Part shown: in pieces, positions 25,618 through 34,768 of the stretch
How the letters are laid out: each line of letters starts with the position of its first letter
Position numbering within the stretch: position 1 is the stretch's first letter
Source of the DNA: Aestuarierythrobacter sp037968495
GTDB lineage: Bacteria > Pseudomonadota > Alphaproteobacteria > Sphingomonadales > Sphingomonadaceae
Length of the DNA stretch: 64,000 nt
Direction: 5' to 3'
Assembly (NCBI GenBank): GCA_037968495.1
Contig: JBBKVP010000047.1
Coordinates: 41,359-105,358, forward strand
Translations under genes and position numbers: made by a program
Notes under the pieces: generated by a model
The model's input: only the letters and a program-made list of their open reading frames with translations
What the model was told of the DNA's origin: nothing
The model's database searches: none

Positions 25618-26286
25618 CTAGTCGTAGATGCAGGCGTCGAGCCCGTCACGCCGAACAACGCCCACGCGTGCCGCGAGGGTGTTGCCATGGCGGCGAAGCC
25701 AGCCGGACGGACTTGCGACTGAACGCTTCTTCGGAAGCGGCAGGGCCGCGGCCATGCGGGCGGCCTCAAGCGGCGTCAGGCTGGCGGCTGAATGATTGAA
25801 GTACCGCTGCGCCCCGGCTTCGGCGCCATAAGTGCCGATGCCCGTTTCCGCGACGTTGAGATACACTTCCATGATCCGGCGTTTGTCCCACAAGTTCTCG
25901 ATCAGGAAGGTGAACCACGCCTCCAGACCTTTGCGGAAGTAGCCGCCGCCTTGCCAAAGGAAGACGTTTTTCGCCGTCTGCTGGCTGATGGTCGAGCCTC
26001 CGCGGATACGCCCGCCCTGTGCATTTTTCTTCATAGCATTTTCAATGGCTTCACGGTCAAAGCCGTCATGACTGCAGAACTTTCCGTCCTCCGCCGCGAT
26101 CACAGCGCGGATCATATTGCGGTCGATATCGGAAAGCGGCTCCCAATCCTTGGTGATGCTCTCACCGTCCATAAGCATGGTGGCGGTTACCGGAACCGGC
26201 ACGAAGCGGAATAGGATTACCAGCCCGACGCTAATGAGGACAAACCAGATGATGAATTTGGCGACGAACCAGAACACGCGAATCAT
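25618..26286 (-). CDS. mtgA: monofunctional peptidoglycan glycosyltransferase
   Basis: The 222-residue enzyme has an N-terminal transmembrane anchor (about 3-25) and one GT51 domain that polymerises lipid II glycan strands. Visible motifs are AAEDGKFCSHDGFD with the catalytic Glu, GGSTISQQTAKN, and RRIMEVYLNVAE. There is no transpeptidase domain, so it is MtgA rather than a class A PBP. I chose the ATG at 26286; a GTG three codons earlier is possible. It sits 3 bp upstream of the CDF gene. Confidence 0.94.
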   Translation of the reverse strand: MIRVFWFVAKFIIWFVLISVGLVILFRFVPVPVTATMLMDGESITKDWEPLSDIDRNMIRAVIAAEDGKFCSHDGFDREAIENAMKKNAQGGRIRGGSTISQQTAKNVFLWQGGGYFRKGLEAWFTFLIENLWDKRRIMEVYLNVAETGIGTYGAEAGAQRYFNHSAASLTPLEAARMAAALPLPKKRSVASPSGWLRRHGNTLAARVGVVRRDGLDACIYD

Positions 26287-26312
26287 GGCCTGCACTTAAC
26301 CTGTACAGCGGG

Positions 26313-26353
26313 AAAAGAAAAACCCTCCCCGTCCAGCAGAACGGAGAGGGTTT
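26313..26353 (-). terminator. intrinsic terminator of rpoH
   Basis: AACCCTC...GAGGGTT with an inner CCGT/ACGG stem. On the minus strand the stem is followed by a T-rich run. It lies just after the rpoH stop at 26371. Confidence 0.8.
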
Positions 26354-26370
26354 CCAATGTGTCGATGCGA

Positions 26371-27279
26371 TTATGCCGCAGCAGGCGTAAACCTTTCACC
26401 GGCGATCGTTTTCATCGCCTTCTGAAGTTTCTCGAAAGCGCGTACTTCGATCTGGCGGATGCGTTCGCGGCTTACATCGTAAACTTGGCTAAGCTGTTCC
26501 AGCGTCTGCGGATTTTCCGTCAGGCGGCGTTCGGTCAGGATGTGCTGCTCGCGTTCGTTCAGCGCTTCCATTGCTTCCCCTAGCATTTCATGACGGACCG
26601 ATGCTTCTTCAGCGTCGGCAACCATCGTGTCCTGCAGCGGACGGTCGTCCGTCAGCCAATCCTGCCACTGTCCTGCGCCATCTTCATCACCGCGCATCTG
26701 CACGTTAAGCGACGCATCTCCGCCCATCATCATGCGGCGGTTCATATTGACGACTTCTTGTTCCGGCACACCAAGCGTCGTGGCGATTGTGCTCAAGTCA
26801 TCTGGATGAAGATCGGAGTCTTCGTAAGCCTCCAGCTCTTTCTTCATCCGGCGCAGGTTGAAGAACAGTTTCTTCTGCGCGGCGGTAGTGCCCATTTTCA
26901 CGAGCGACCAGCTGCGGAGGATGAATTCCTGCATGCTCGCCTTGATCCACCACATGGCATAGGTGGCAAGGCGGAAGCCGCGATCGGGTTCGAATTTCTT
27001 GACGCCTTGCATCAACCCGACATTCCCTTCGGAAATCAGGTCGCTGACAGGCAGGCCATATCCACGATAGCCCATGGCGATCTTTGCCACGAGCCGCAGA
27101 TGCGATGTGACGAGCTGCGCGGCAGCTTCTGGATCTTCATGCTCGGCATAACGCTTCGCGAGCATATATTCCTGCTCGGGCGTCAACAGCGGGTATTTTT
27201 TGATTTCGGAGAGATAGCGATTGAGGCTTTGCTCACCGCTTAGAGCCGGGACCGAAATGGTCTTCTTCTTAGTAGTCAT
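26371..27279 (-). CDS. rpoH: RNA polymerase heat-shock sigma factor RpoH
   Basis: The 302-residue sigma-32 family factor shows region 2 (LVTSHLRLVAKIAMGYRGYG, DLISEGNVGLMQGVKKF, ATYAMWWIKASMQEFILRSW), the RpoH-box-like region around AAQKKLFFNLRRMKKEL, and region 4 (LNEREQHILTERRL, YDVSRERIRQIEVRAFEKLQ). It directs transcription of chaperone and protease genes such as clpXP. The ATG at 27279 has GGGAAAA upstream and is favoured over a start 60 bp earlier. A good sigma-70-type promoter lies upstream. Confidence 0.96.
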   Translation of the reverse strand: MTTKKKTISVPALSGEQSLNRYLSEIKKYPLLTPEQEYMLAKRYAEHEDPEAAAQLVTSHLRLVAKIAMGYRGYGLPVSDLISEGNVGLMQGVKKFEPDRGFRLATYAMWWIKASMQEFILRSWSLVKMGTTAAQKKLFFNLRRMKKELEAYEDSDLHPDDLSTIATTLGVPEQEVVNMNRRMMMGGDASLNVQMRGDEDGAGQWQDWLTDDRPLQDTMVADAEEASVRHEMLGEAMEALNEREQHILTERRLTENPQTLEQLSQVYDVSRERIRQIEVRAFEKLQKAMKTIAGERFTPAAA

Positions 27280-27355
27280 GTTTTCCCAAACCTTTCGTTG
27301 TCGGCCAAACTGTGCGGACCCCTGATGGGCATCCCTCAATGCAGGCCACGAACCT

Positions 27356-27384
27356 AATATAGAGACGTTTTAGCCACCGTCCAA
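27356..27384 (-). promoter_or_regulatory. sigma-70-type promoter of rpoH
   Basis: On the minus strand TTGGAC, a 17-bp spacer and TATATT, about 80 bp upstream of the rpoH ATG at 27279. It lies in the gap after the RluD-type gene, so rpoH has its own housekeeping promoter. Confidence 0.6.
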
Positions 27385-27391
27385 GTGGGTT

Positions 27392-28345
27392 TCATCGATT
27401 CAAACCATCGGTTTCGTCGATCAGTTCCTGCATATCGTTCGGTAATTCGGCGCTTAGCTTGATTCGGTTACATGTAACCGGATGATCGAATCCCAGATCG
27501 GCGGCGTGCAGTGCCTGTCTGTGAAAACCAATTCGGTCGAGAATTGGCTTCAAATTGGTGGGCGGACGCCCGTAGACTTGATCCCCTATTAGCGCGTGTT
27601 TGATTGATGACATATGAACCCTGATCTGATGGGTTCTACCGGTTTCGAGACGGCATTCGACCAGCGTACAAAAATCAAGTGCTTTGAGTGTTTTATAATG
27701 TGTAATCGCATGTTTTCCGCGCGACGCATCATCCTCCAGTACAGCCATCTTTTTGCGGTTGCGATCGGAGCGTCCGATTCGCGTGGAAATGGTCCCGGAT
27801 GGCGGCATTGGCCTGCCGCTCACAACCGCCAGATAGCGGCGCTCTATTGAATGGTCGGCGAACTGTGCGGCCAGCCCTTCATGCGCGGTGGTAGATTTTG
27901 CTGCGACCAGTAAACCAGAAGTATCCTTATCGATCCGGTGAACGATTCCAGGCCGCGCAACTCCGCCAATTCCCGATAATTGCCCTTTACAATGGTGCAG
28001 CAGCGCATTGACCAGCGTGCCCGAGTAATTGCCCGCTGCAGGGTGCACCACCATACCGGCAGGCTTGTTGATTACGATCAGATGTTCGTCCTCAAACGCC
28101 ACATCGAGCGGTATATCCTCGGGCAGCGCTTCGGCTGGAGTCGGCGGGGGAAGGGTGATCACGAAATGCGTATCGGCTTGCACCTTGGCCGAGGGGCTGG
28201 TGGCAGCAGCTTCGCCGATAATCACGACACCTTCCGCGATCAGCGCCTTAATCCGCTCGCGTGACAGATCTGTTGCGTTAGCCAAAGCCTTGTCCAAGCG
28301 CCCTGATGAGGTAACTTTTCCGCGAATGACAATGTCTGATCCCAT
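27392..28345 (-). CDS. rluD: RluA-family 23S rRNA pseudouridine synthase (RluD-type)
   Basis: The 317-residue enzyme has an N-terminal S4-like RNA-binding domain (RLDKALANATDLSRERIKALI) and the RluA catalytic domain. The catalytic Asp is in HRIDKDTSGL, with INKPAGMVVHPA before it and RLETGRTHQIRVH after. RluD modifies helix 69 of 23S rRNA. The exact target among RluA-type enzymes is inferred from the S4 domain and length. It is divergent from the JAMM gene with only 17 bp between start codons. Confidence 0.9.
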   Translation of the reverse strand: MGSDIVIRGKVTSSGRLDKALANATDLSRERIKALIAEGVVIIGEAAATSPSAKVQADTHFVITLPPPTPAEALPEDIPLDVAFEDEHLIVINKPAGMVVHPAAGNYSGTLVNALLHHCKGQLSGIGGVARPGIVHRIDKDTSGLLVAAKSTTAHEGLAAQFADHSIERRYLAVVSGRPMPPSGTISTRIGRSDRNRKKMAVLEDDASRGKHAITHYKTLKALDFCTLVECRLETGRTHQIRVHMSSIKHALIGDQVYGRPPTNLKPILDRIGFHRQALHAADLGFDHPVTCNRIKLSAELPNDMQELIDETDGLNR

Positions 28346-28362
28346 GACTATGGGAATGGGCG

Positions 28363-28758
28363 ATGCGTTTGCCGGTTACAAGAGAAGTCCTCGATTTGCT
28401 CGACGAAGAAGCACGCGCCGCTCATCCGCTTGAATGCTGCGGAATTCTGTTTGGCGATCACGCTTCGATCACCGCTGCAAAGCCTGCCGCAAACATCCAC
28501 GCCGGCCCAGCAACCCACTTCGAGATCGACCCACAAGCCTTGATCGACGCGCACCGCTCCGCCCGTGAAGGCGGCCCGCAGATTGTTGGCTATTACCATT
28601 CTCACCCCAATGGCCTCTCCCAGCCTTCCCCAACCGATGTTGCCAGCGCGGCGCATGACGGAATGATCTGGGCAATCATTGCCGACGGCGCTGTCAGTTT
28701 TTGGCGCGATGATGCGGAGTGCTTTACCGCGCTTTCCTACTCAGTCGCGAGTGCGTAA
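28363..28758 (+). CDS. JAMM/MPN-domain metallopeptidase
   Basis: The 131-residue stand-alone JAB1/MPN/Mov34 protein has an upstream Glu in HPLECCGILFG and the zinc motif HSHPNGLSQPSPTD (HxHx7SxxD). Bacterial relatives process thiocarboxylated sulfur carriers or ubiquitin-like proteins; the substrate here is unknown and no ThiS/MoaD-like partner is adjacent. It shares a very short divergent region with rluD and is followed by chpT. Confidence 0.88.
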   Translation: MRLPVTREVLDLLDEEARAAHPLECCGILFGDHASITAAKPAANIHAGPATHFEIDPQALIDAHRSAREGGPQIVGYYHSHPNGLSQPSPTDVASAAHDGMIWAIIADGAVSFWRDDAECFTALSYSVASA

Positions 28759-28886
28759 AGCGAGGCCCATGAGAAGCCCGAAAATTCGCGCTGCTACCCC
28801 GCTTTGGCATAAGCGAGTGGCGTCCACCGATTTTCTCTTTAAGACAGTGCAACAAGTGTCACTTTGTCAGGAACTGCAGCGTTAAT

Positions 28887-29549
28887 ATGAACAACTCGGC
28901 CTCTCTCGACCTCGCCAGCATGCTGTGCTCGCGGCTTTGCCATGATCTGCTCAGCCCGGTTGGCGCGCTCAACAACGGGTTGGAGCTGCTGGCGGACGAA
29001 AAAGATCCGGAAATGCGGCAGCGCTGCTTCGAGTTGCTGGAACAGAGCGCCAAGGCCTCTGCCGATAAACTGAAATTCTTCCGCCTCGCTTTCGGGGCAG
29101 CGGGTGGTTTCGGTGAAATGGTGCCGGTTGAAGAAGCGCAAGACGTCGTGAACGCATTGGTCGGCGCAAACGACCGGGTCGAGGTGCAATGGGCATTGAC
29201 AGCAGCCGCCCTGCCGAAACCAGCTATTAAAACAATGCTCAACCTTGCCTCCATTGCGCTCGATTCACTACTGCGCGGCGGCAAGCTCGATATCGGCGCT
29301 GAATTGCTCGACAAATCCAGCGAAATCGTTGTGCGGGCAACCGGCGACCGGATCGCCTTCGATGACACGATCGGGGAAGCGCTGCAGGGCAATATCCCGG
29401 TAGATGAACTGACGAGCCGCACCGCCCCTGCCCATATGCTCTATCTGCTCGCAGAGGAACTTGGCGGCGGGCTGCAATATAAACTCGATGATGGCTCGCT
29501 GGTCCTCGGTGCCGTTCTGCCGCGTGATACCGAAGGGATGATCGGTTAA
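28887..29549 (+). CDS. chpT: histidine phosphotransferase ChpT
   Basis: The 220-residue protein relays phosphate from the hybrid kinase CckA to CtrA and CpdR in the alphaproteobacterial cell-cycle circuit. The phosphorylated His lies in CSRLCHDLLSPVGAL (about residue 19). The N-terminal two-helix dimerisation part resembles a histidine-kinase DHp domain, and the C-terminus is a degenerate ATPase-like domain (LYLLAEELGGGLQY). Its presence indicates a CckA-ChpT-CtrA pathway in this organism. It ends 4 bp before the AmpD-like amidase gene. Confidence 0.9.
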   Translation: MNNSASLDLASMLCSRLCHDLLSPVGALNNGLELLADEKDPEMRQRCFELLEQSAKASADKLKFFRLAFGAAGGFGEMVPVEEAQDVVNALVGANDRVEVQWALTAAALPKPAIKTMLNLASIALDSLLRGGKLDIGAELLDKSSEIVVRATGDRIAFDDTIGEALQGNIPVDELTSRTAPAHMLYLLAEELGGGLQYKLDDGSLVLGAVLPRDTEGMIG

Positions 29550-29553
29550 TCCT

Positions 29554-30255
29554 ATGGATGAATTGGTCCACCGCTTTGAGCCGTCGCCCAATTTCAATGA
29601 TCGTGCGGCACCCATATCGATGGTGGTGCTGCATTATACCGACATGAAGAGCGCCGACGAAGCGCTGGAGCGGATGTGCGACGAAGAAGCGCAGGTCAGC
29701 GCGCATTATCTTATCAGCCGCACAGGCGAAGTGATCCAGATGGTCAGCGAGGAAAAACGCGCTTGGCATGCGGGGGCTAGCTTCTGGCGCGGCACGAAGG
29801 ATGTTAATTCCGCAAGCATCGGGATCGAGCTCGACAATGACGGCCACCAGTTCGGCTATAAGCCATTCCCGAAGGAGCAGATGGAAGCGCTCATCCCGCT
29901 CCTCGCGCGGATTGTCGAGGAGCATGACATTGCTCGCTCCAACGTGGTTGGTCATTCTGATGTCGCCCCTGCACGAAAAGTCGATCCGGGCGAGCTGTTC
30001 GACTGGGAATGGCTGGCGCAACTAGGGCTGGCAATCCGCCGTCCCGATATTCCTTTGGGCGATCCGTTCGAGAATGACGGCGCGTTTTATCTTGCGCTCG
30101 AACGCTACGGTTATGACATTACGGACGGCCACAAAGCGGTGGAGGCATTCCAGCGCCGCTGGCGGCCCAATCTGATTGATGGAATGATCGACGGGCAATT
30201 GCGCGCGATGCTGTTCCATCTTCTGCTTGAACGTGACCGCGGAAACGCTAGGTAG
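29554..30255 (+). CDS. AmpD-like N-acetylmuramoyl-L-alanine amidase with peptidoglycan-binding domain
   Basis: The 233-residue amidase_2 enzyme has zinc ligands in VLHYTD (His 27) and GHSDVAPARKVDPG, and the fold motif AHYLISRTGEVIQMV. The C-terminal part (about 175-230; RYGYDITDGHKAVEAFQRRW) is a peptidoglycan_binding_1 domain. There is no signal peptide, so it probably works in the cytoplasm on recycled anhydro-muropeptides (AmpD role) unless exported another way. It starts 4 bp after chpT, suggesting an operon, and its 3' end carries the likely rnpB promoter. Confidence 0.9.
   Translation: MDELVHRFEPSPNFNDRAAPISMVVLHYTDMKSADEALERMCDEEAQVSAHYLISRTGEVIQMVSEEKRAWHAGASFWRGTKDVNSASIGIELDNDGHQFGYKPFPKEQMEALIPLLARIVEEHDIARSNVVGHSDVAPARKVDPGELFDWEWLAQLGLAIRRPDIPLGDPFENDGAFYLALERYGYDITDGHKAVEAFQRRWRPNLIDGMIDGQLRAMLFHLLLERDRGNAR
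30227..30254 (+). promoter_or_regulatory. candidate rnpB promoter inside the amidase 3' end
   Basis: TTGAAC, a 16-bp spacer and TAGGTA lie in the last codons of the amidase gene and would start transcription near 30261, right at the RNase P RNA 5' end. The -10 is a weak match. Confidence 0.45.
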
Positions 30256-30257
30256 CG

Positions 30258-30690
<433 letters not shown>

Positions 30691-30728
30691 ATCAGGAACG
30701 GTTCATCCCGTCCGGCCTTTGTAAAGGT

Positions 30729-31517
30729 ATGGAAAGCGTTTTTCGAGAGCCCCGAAGCAATGCCCAGCGCATCGCCATTATTTTTGCCGTGATTTTTCAG
30801 ATCAGTGCAAACTTCTTGCCTTGGCTGGGGGTTGGCGAGCCGATCGGCGATCAATCCGATGCGGTGCGCACTTTGATAACGCCTGCCGGTTGGGCGTTTT
30901 CGATCTGGGGACCGCTATTTGCCGGCACAGTTCTGTTCGCGATTTACCAGTTCCTGCCGCGACAGAAGAATAATGCGATGCTGGACCGGATCGGCTGGTA
31001 CGCGGCGGCTGCATTCACTGGAAACGGACTTTGGGCGATCTGGACACAAGTCACCAACCTCAACGCATTCTCTGCCATCATCATCGCGGTGACGCTGACT
31101 TGCCTGTTGGTGATATTGCGAAACTTCGTATCGCTGGATCGGCCGTTTTCACCGGGAGAACGTTGGCTGGCGGTGCTTCCGCTGAGTGCGCTGGCAGCTT
31201 GGCTGACCGCTGCGACAATTGTGAATATCGCTGCGTCATTGACCTATCACGGTATTGGCGGTGATGGTTCGCAGCCACTGGTTGCGGCTGGCATTCTCAT
31301 GGTTGGAGGAATTATTGCGGCGCTCGCGGTCGCGCGCAGCTTGGGCAACCCTTGGTACGCTGCAGTGTTCTTATGGGCGCTCGTCGCCATATACTTCCAA
31401 GGCGGACAGCAGGCGAGTGTGGTAGCCTATGCCGCGATTGCTGCTGCGATATTGGTCGCCGTGACTGCAATCGCGCAACTAGCGCTGGTCTACAACCGCA
31501 AGAAGTGGTTCGGATAA
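30729..31517 (+). CDS. TspO/MBR-like multi-pass membrane protein
   Basis: The 262-residue integral membrane protein has about 8 hydrophobic helices. The segment ITPAGWAFSIWGPLFAG near residues 51-67 matches the TspO/MBR signature. The protein is longer than classical TspO (about 160 residues) and belongs to the extended type seen in many bacteria. The ligand is unknown; TspO-type proteins bind tetrapyrroles or sterol-like molecules. The start at 30729 lacks an obvious Shine-Dalgarno. It is convergent with ugd. Confidence 0.75.
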   Translation: MESVFREPRSNAQRIAIIFAVIFQISANFLPWLGVGEPIGDQSDAVRTLITPAGWAFSIWGPLFAGTVLFAIYQFLPRQKNNAMLDRIGWYAAAAFTGNGLWAIWTQVTNLNAFSAIIIAVTLTCLLVILRNFVSLDRPFSPGERWLAVLPLSALAAWLTAATIVNIAASLTYHGIGGDGSQPLVAAGILMVGGIIAALAVARSLGNPWYAAVFLWALVAIYFQGGQQASVVAYAAIAAAILVAVTAIAQLALVYNRKKWFG

Positions 31518-31523
31518 CGCGCC

Positions 31524-32834
31524 TTACGCACGCCCGATGCTTACATATTCGAACCCTGCAGCCCGGACTTCTGCTGGATCATAAACATTGCGCAAATCGA
31601 CAAGGATCGGTGCGTTTGCCAATTCCTTCACCCGCTTCAAATCAAGCGCGCGGAACTCGTTCCATTCGGTTACGAGTGCAACCGCATCCGCACCGGTAAT
31701 GGCGGCATAGGGATCATCGACCATTTGGACGTCAGGCAAGAGAGGGCGGGCCTGCTCCATGCCTTCAGGATCATAGGCGACGACTTTCACGCCGGCATCT
31801 TGTAGCGCCTGAGCCACGCCGATGGCAGGGCTATCGCGCATATCATCGGTGTTCGGCTTGAAAGTCAGGCCCAGCATGCCGACCGTCTTGCCGCGCGCTG
31901 CTTCAGGACCGCCCAGTGCATCGATGACCTTGCGGCCCATCGCACGTTTGCGGCTGTCATTTACCTTTACGACCGCTTCGACGATGCGGACGGGGCTTTC
32001 GTAGTCTTCGGCGGTCTTGAGAAGCGCCAACGTATCCTTGGGGAAGCAGCTGCCACCGTAGCCCGGGCCTGCATGCAGGAATTTAGCGCCAATACGGCGA
32101 TCCATCCCGATGCCGCGCGAAACGTCTTGCACATCTGCGCCGACCTTTTCGCAAAGATCGGCCATTTCATTGATGAAAGTGATCTTGGTCGCGAGGAAGG
32201 CGTTGGCGGCGTATTTGATCAGCTCTGCGCTGCGGCGGCTGGTGAAAAGGATCGGGCTCTCATTGAGATAAAGCGGGCGATAAACCTCGCGCATCACTTC
32301 TTGGCCAAAGTCGCTTTCAGTGCCGATTACGATCCGGTCAGGGCGCTTGAAATCATCGATTGCTGCGCCCTCGCGCAGGAACTCGGGGTTCGAGACAACT
32401 TCGAATTTTGCGGTGGTGGTGCTGTCTTGCAGGATGCGCTCAACCTCATCACCTGTGCCGACTGGGACGGTGGACTTGGTCACGATGACGGCATCATTCT
32501 TCAGGCTCGCGCCGATTTCGCGGGCAACGGCATGGACGAATGACAGGTCCGCATGGCCATCTCCGCGCCGTGAAGGTGTGCCCACAGCGATGAAAATCGC
32601 GCTGGCGTCTTGGATGGCGCTGGCGAGGTCTGTGGAGAATGACAGGCGGCCTGACTTCACATTGCTTTCGACCAATGCGTCGAGGCCGGGTTCGTAAATC
32701 GGCATGATACCGGCGTGTAGCGCGTCGATCTTGGACTGGTCCTTATCGATGCACACCACGTCATGGCCGAAATCGGCAAAACATGCGCCTGAAACCAGAC
32801 CGACATAGCCTGAGCCGACCATTGCGATTTTCAT
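31524..32834 (-). CDS. ugd: UDP-glucose 6-dehydrogenase
   Basis: The 436-residue NAD-dependent enzyme oxidises UDP-glucose to UDP-glucuronate for capsule, exopolysaccharide or LPS sugars. Motifs: N-terminal Rossmann GSGYVGLVSG, STVPVGTGDEV, NPEFLREGAAIDDF, the catalytic Cys in GPGYGGSCFPKDT, and GLTFKPNTDDMRDSPA. The ATG overlaps the stop of the upstream phosphatase gene (ATGA, 4 bp), so the pair is translationally coupled. Confidence 0.96.
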   Translation of the reverse strand: MKIAMVGSGYVGLVSGACFADFGHDVVCIDKDQSKIDALHAGIMPIYEPGLDALVESNVKSGRLSFSTDLASAIQDASAIFIAVGTPSRRGDGHADLSFVHAVAREIGASLKNDAVIVTKSTVPVGTGDEVERILQDSTTTAKFEVVSNPEFLREGAAIDDFKRPDRIVIGTESDFGQEVMREVYRPLYLNESPILFTSRRSAELIKYAANAFLATKITFINEMADLCEKVGADVQDVSRGIGMDRRIGAKFLHAGPGYGGSCFPKDTLALLKTAEDYESPVRIVEAVVKVNDSRKRAMGRKVIDALGGPEAARGKTVGMLGLTFKPNTDDMRDSPAIGVAQALQDAGVKVVAYDPEGMEQARPLLPDVQMVDDPYAAITGADAVALVTEWNEFRALDLKRVKELANAPILVDLRNVYDPAEVRAAGFEYVSIGRA

Positions 32835-33631
32835 TCCGACAGTACCTTCTCTGTGATCTTCGTGCCTTTCTTGCCTTCAACAGCGGCAAGATAGCGGCGC
32901 GTCGTGCCTTCCAGAACCAATGCGGTAAGGCGTCCGGTCATATAGGCGCCCGTATCGATTCCGATCCGGTTGCCACGATCTTCGACCTTATCCGTGATGG
33001 TGTGCCCGTGGATGACCACGTGCGAATGCGGCTTCGCATAGGATAAGAAGGGTTCTCGAATCCATAACAGGTCCTTGCGTTTCTGCTCTGCCGCAGCGAC
33101 GCCGGGCTGAATTCCGGCATGGACGAAGATGTATCCGCCAATTTCGATGAGCTTTTCGAAGCCTTCTAGGAACTCGACATGCTCGTTCGGCACTGCGGCC
33201 CGGTAAAGCTCTTGCAATGTTTCCATTGAGGCTTCGCGGTAGATCGATTTCTCGATCCCGTAGGATAGGATAGTTTCTTTGCCGCCAAAGCGGATGAAGT
33301 GGCGCAGGCTTTGTTTCTTGTCCAACGCCTCGAGGAACATCTGTTCGTGATTGCCGGCAAGGCACCGGACTTTGCGCTCTTGTTGCCAGCGCATGGCCCG
33401 TTCGACCACGCCGCGGCTGTTCGGCCCGCGATCCACCAGATCGCCCAGCAGGATGACAGTGGTTTCCGCCTTACCAGCGTCAGCATCATCGCGTTCGATC
33501 GCTTCGATCAGTTCTTCGAACAGGTCGAGCCGCCCATGGATGTCACCAATCGCATAGACGCGCTGGCTGGCTGGAAGCGATGCTTCCGGCTTACCTTTCT
33601 TCCGCATAATGTCTCGAATTGGCTTGAACAT
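32831..33631 (-). CDS. metallophosphoesterase (PPP-type phosphatase)
   Basis: The 266-residue calcineurin-fold phosphatase shows all metal motifs in order: GDIHGR, GDLVDRGPNS, GNHE, FVHAG and HGHT. It resembles bacterial serine/threonine or diadenosine polyphosphate phosphatases (PrpE/ApaH-like). Substrate unknown. The overlap with ugd suggests a link to exopolysaccharide metabolism or its control; that is inference. ATG 33631 is preferred over a GTG at 33658 because it fits better with the start of the conserved domain. Confidence 0.85.
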   Translation of the reverse strand: MFKPIRDIMRKKGKPEASLPASQRVYAIGDIHGRLDLFEELIEAIERDDADAGKAETTVILLGDLVDRGPNSRGVVERAMRWQQERKVRCLAGNHEQMFLEALDKKQSLRHFIRFGGKETILSYGIEKSIYREASMETLQELYRAAVPNEHVEFLEGFEKLIEIGGYIFVHAGIQPGVAAAEQKRKDLLWIREPFLSYAKPHSHVVIHGHTITDKVEDRGNRIGIDTGAYMTGRLTALVLEGTTRRYLAAVEGKKGTKITEKVLSE

Positions 33632-33915
33632 CGGGGTAGTGAATTTCCTTAAAAACACACAAAGTGTTGATGAAGTGCAATAGTCTCAGTCGCCTTTAAC
33701 GACAAGGTTTGACCAAGGGCTGAACACAATTGTGATGCTCAAAACCCACACTCTGAGGAGCGTTTGTCGATAGGGGCGAACAAGTCTTGTGCGCCGCAGC
33801 ATTTTGGTGCACTTTTAAATCAGATTCGGACAAGGCCTCGCACACATAACGATGCGGCCATCGGATTCGCAGGCGGGACGAAGCGCAAACCGAACTATTT
33901 AAGTTAGGAAGTTAT
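33632..33915. promoter_or_regulatory. divergent control region of the phosphatase-ugd and TorF-type genes
   Basis: About 280 bp without a gene. It must hold both promoters. The right half is relatively AT-rich (TTTTAAATCAG near 33812), with a GTGC...GCAC-type inverted element at about 33789-33812. I cannot assign the promoters with confidence. Confidence 0.35.
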
Positions 33916-34662
33916 ATGCTTACGTCCACTCGCGGCCTTCTGGCCGCATCCTCAATGTCTTTTGCTCTGCTGGCTAGCCCAGCGATGGCACAAGATGCAG
34001 AAGTTCCAAGTGAAATTGAAGTTTCGGGCAACGTTGCCCTCGTAACTGATTACCGTTTCCGCGGCGTATCGCTGTCTGCAGGCGATCCGGCCATTCAGGG
34101 CGGTATCGATATTGCGCACTCGAGCGGTTTTTATGTCGGCACATGGGGTTCTTCCATCGATGGCGGCGCTCTTTACGGCGAAATGGAGCTTGACGTTTAT
34201 GGGGGCTGGAGCGGTGATGTCGCTGAAGGCGTGACGCTCGATGTCGGCGTTCTTTATTACGCCTATCCTGCGAATGATTTTGGCCCGGCTGAATATTATG
34301 AGCCCTATGCTTCAATCGGCACCACGCTCGGTCCGGTTTCAGCCACGCTTGGCGTTGCCTACGCGCCCGATCAAGAATCGCTTGGTGATGCTGACAACCT
34401 CTATGTTTACACCGACTTTGAGGCTGGCATTCCGAATACGCCATTTACGCTGACCGCTCACGTTGGTTACACTGACGGGGCGCTTGGCCCTGACGTATTG
34501 GCGGGCGGCACGGACGATAGCGGTTTCGACTATGCGGTCGGCGTATCGGCTACTGTACTTGGCGGCCTTGGCCTCGGTGTTCAGTATATCGGTGTCGATG
34601 GCGCAAGTGTCGACGGCCTGACCGACGATGCGATTGTCGGGACTTTGTCCTACAGCTTCTAA
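33916..34662 (+). CDS. TorF-family putative outer-membrane porin
   Basis: The 248-residue protein has a signal peptide (about 1-25, ending AMAQ) and alternating beta strands starting VSGNVALVTDYRFRGVSLS, the TorF/gcw_chp signature. It ends in Phe (GTLSYSF), the outer-membrane barrel sorting signal. Members of this family are predicted porins of unknown cargo. It is monocistronic, with a strong terminator 22 bp downstream, and has an unusually long upstream region. Confidence 0.88.
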   Translation: MLTSTRGLLAASSMSFALLASPAMAQDAEVPSEIEVSGNVALVTDYRFRGVSLSAGDPAIQGGIDIAHSSGFYVGTWGSSIDGGALYGEMELDVYGGWSGDVAEGVTLDVGVLYYAYPANDFGPAEYYEPYASIGTTLGPVSATLGVAYAPDQESLGDADNLYVYTDFEAGIPNTPFTLTAHVGYTDGALGPDVLAGGTDDSGFDYAVGVSATVLGGLGLGVQYIGVDGASVDGLTDDAIVGTLSYSF

Positions 34663-34684
34663 TAGTGCAGCATAAACCTGATCA

Positions 34685-34719
34685 GGCCCGCGCCCGGATG
34701 GTGGCGCGGGCCTTTTTTT
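34685..34719 (+). terminator. intrinsic terminator of the TorF-type gene
   Basis: A perfect 10-bp stem GGCCCGCGCC / GGCGCGGGCC is followed by seven Ts. Confidence 0.92.
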
Positions 34720-34768
34720 GTTCCCCTAGCACGCCTACATGCTGAGCGAGCCAATGGAGCAATCAAGC

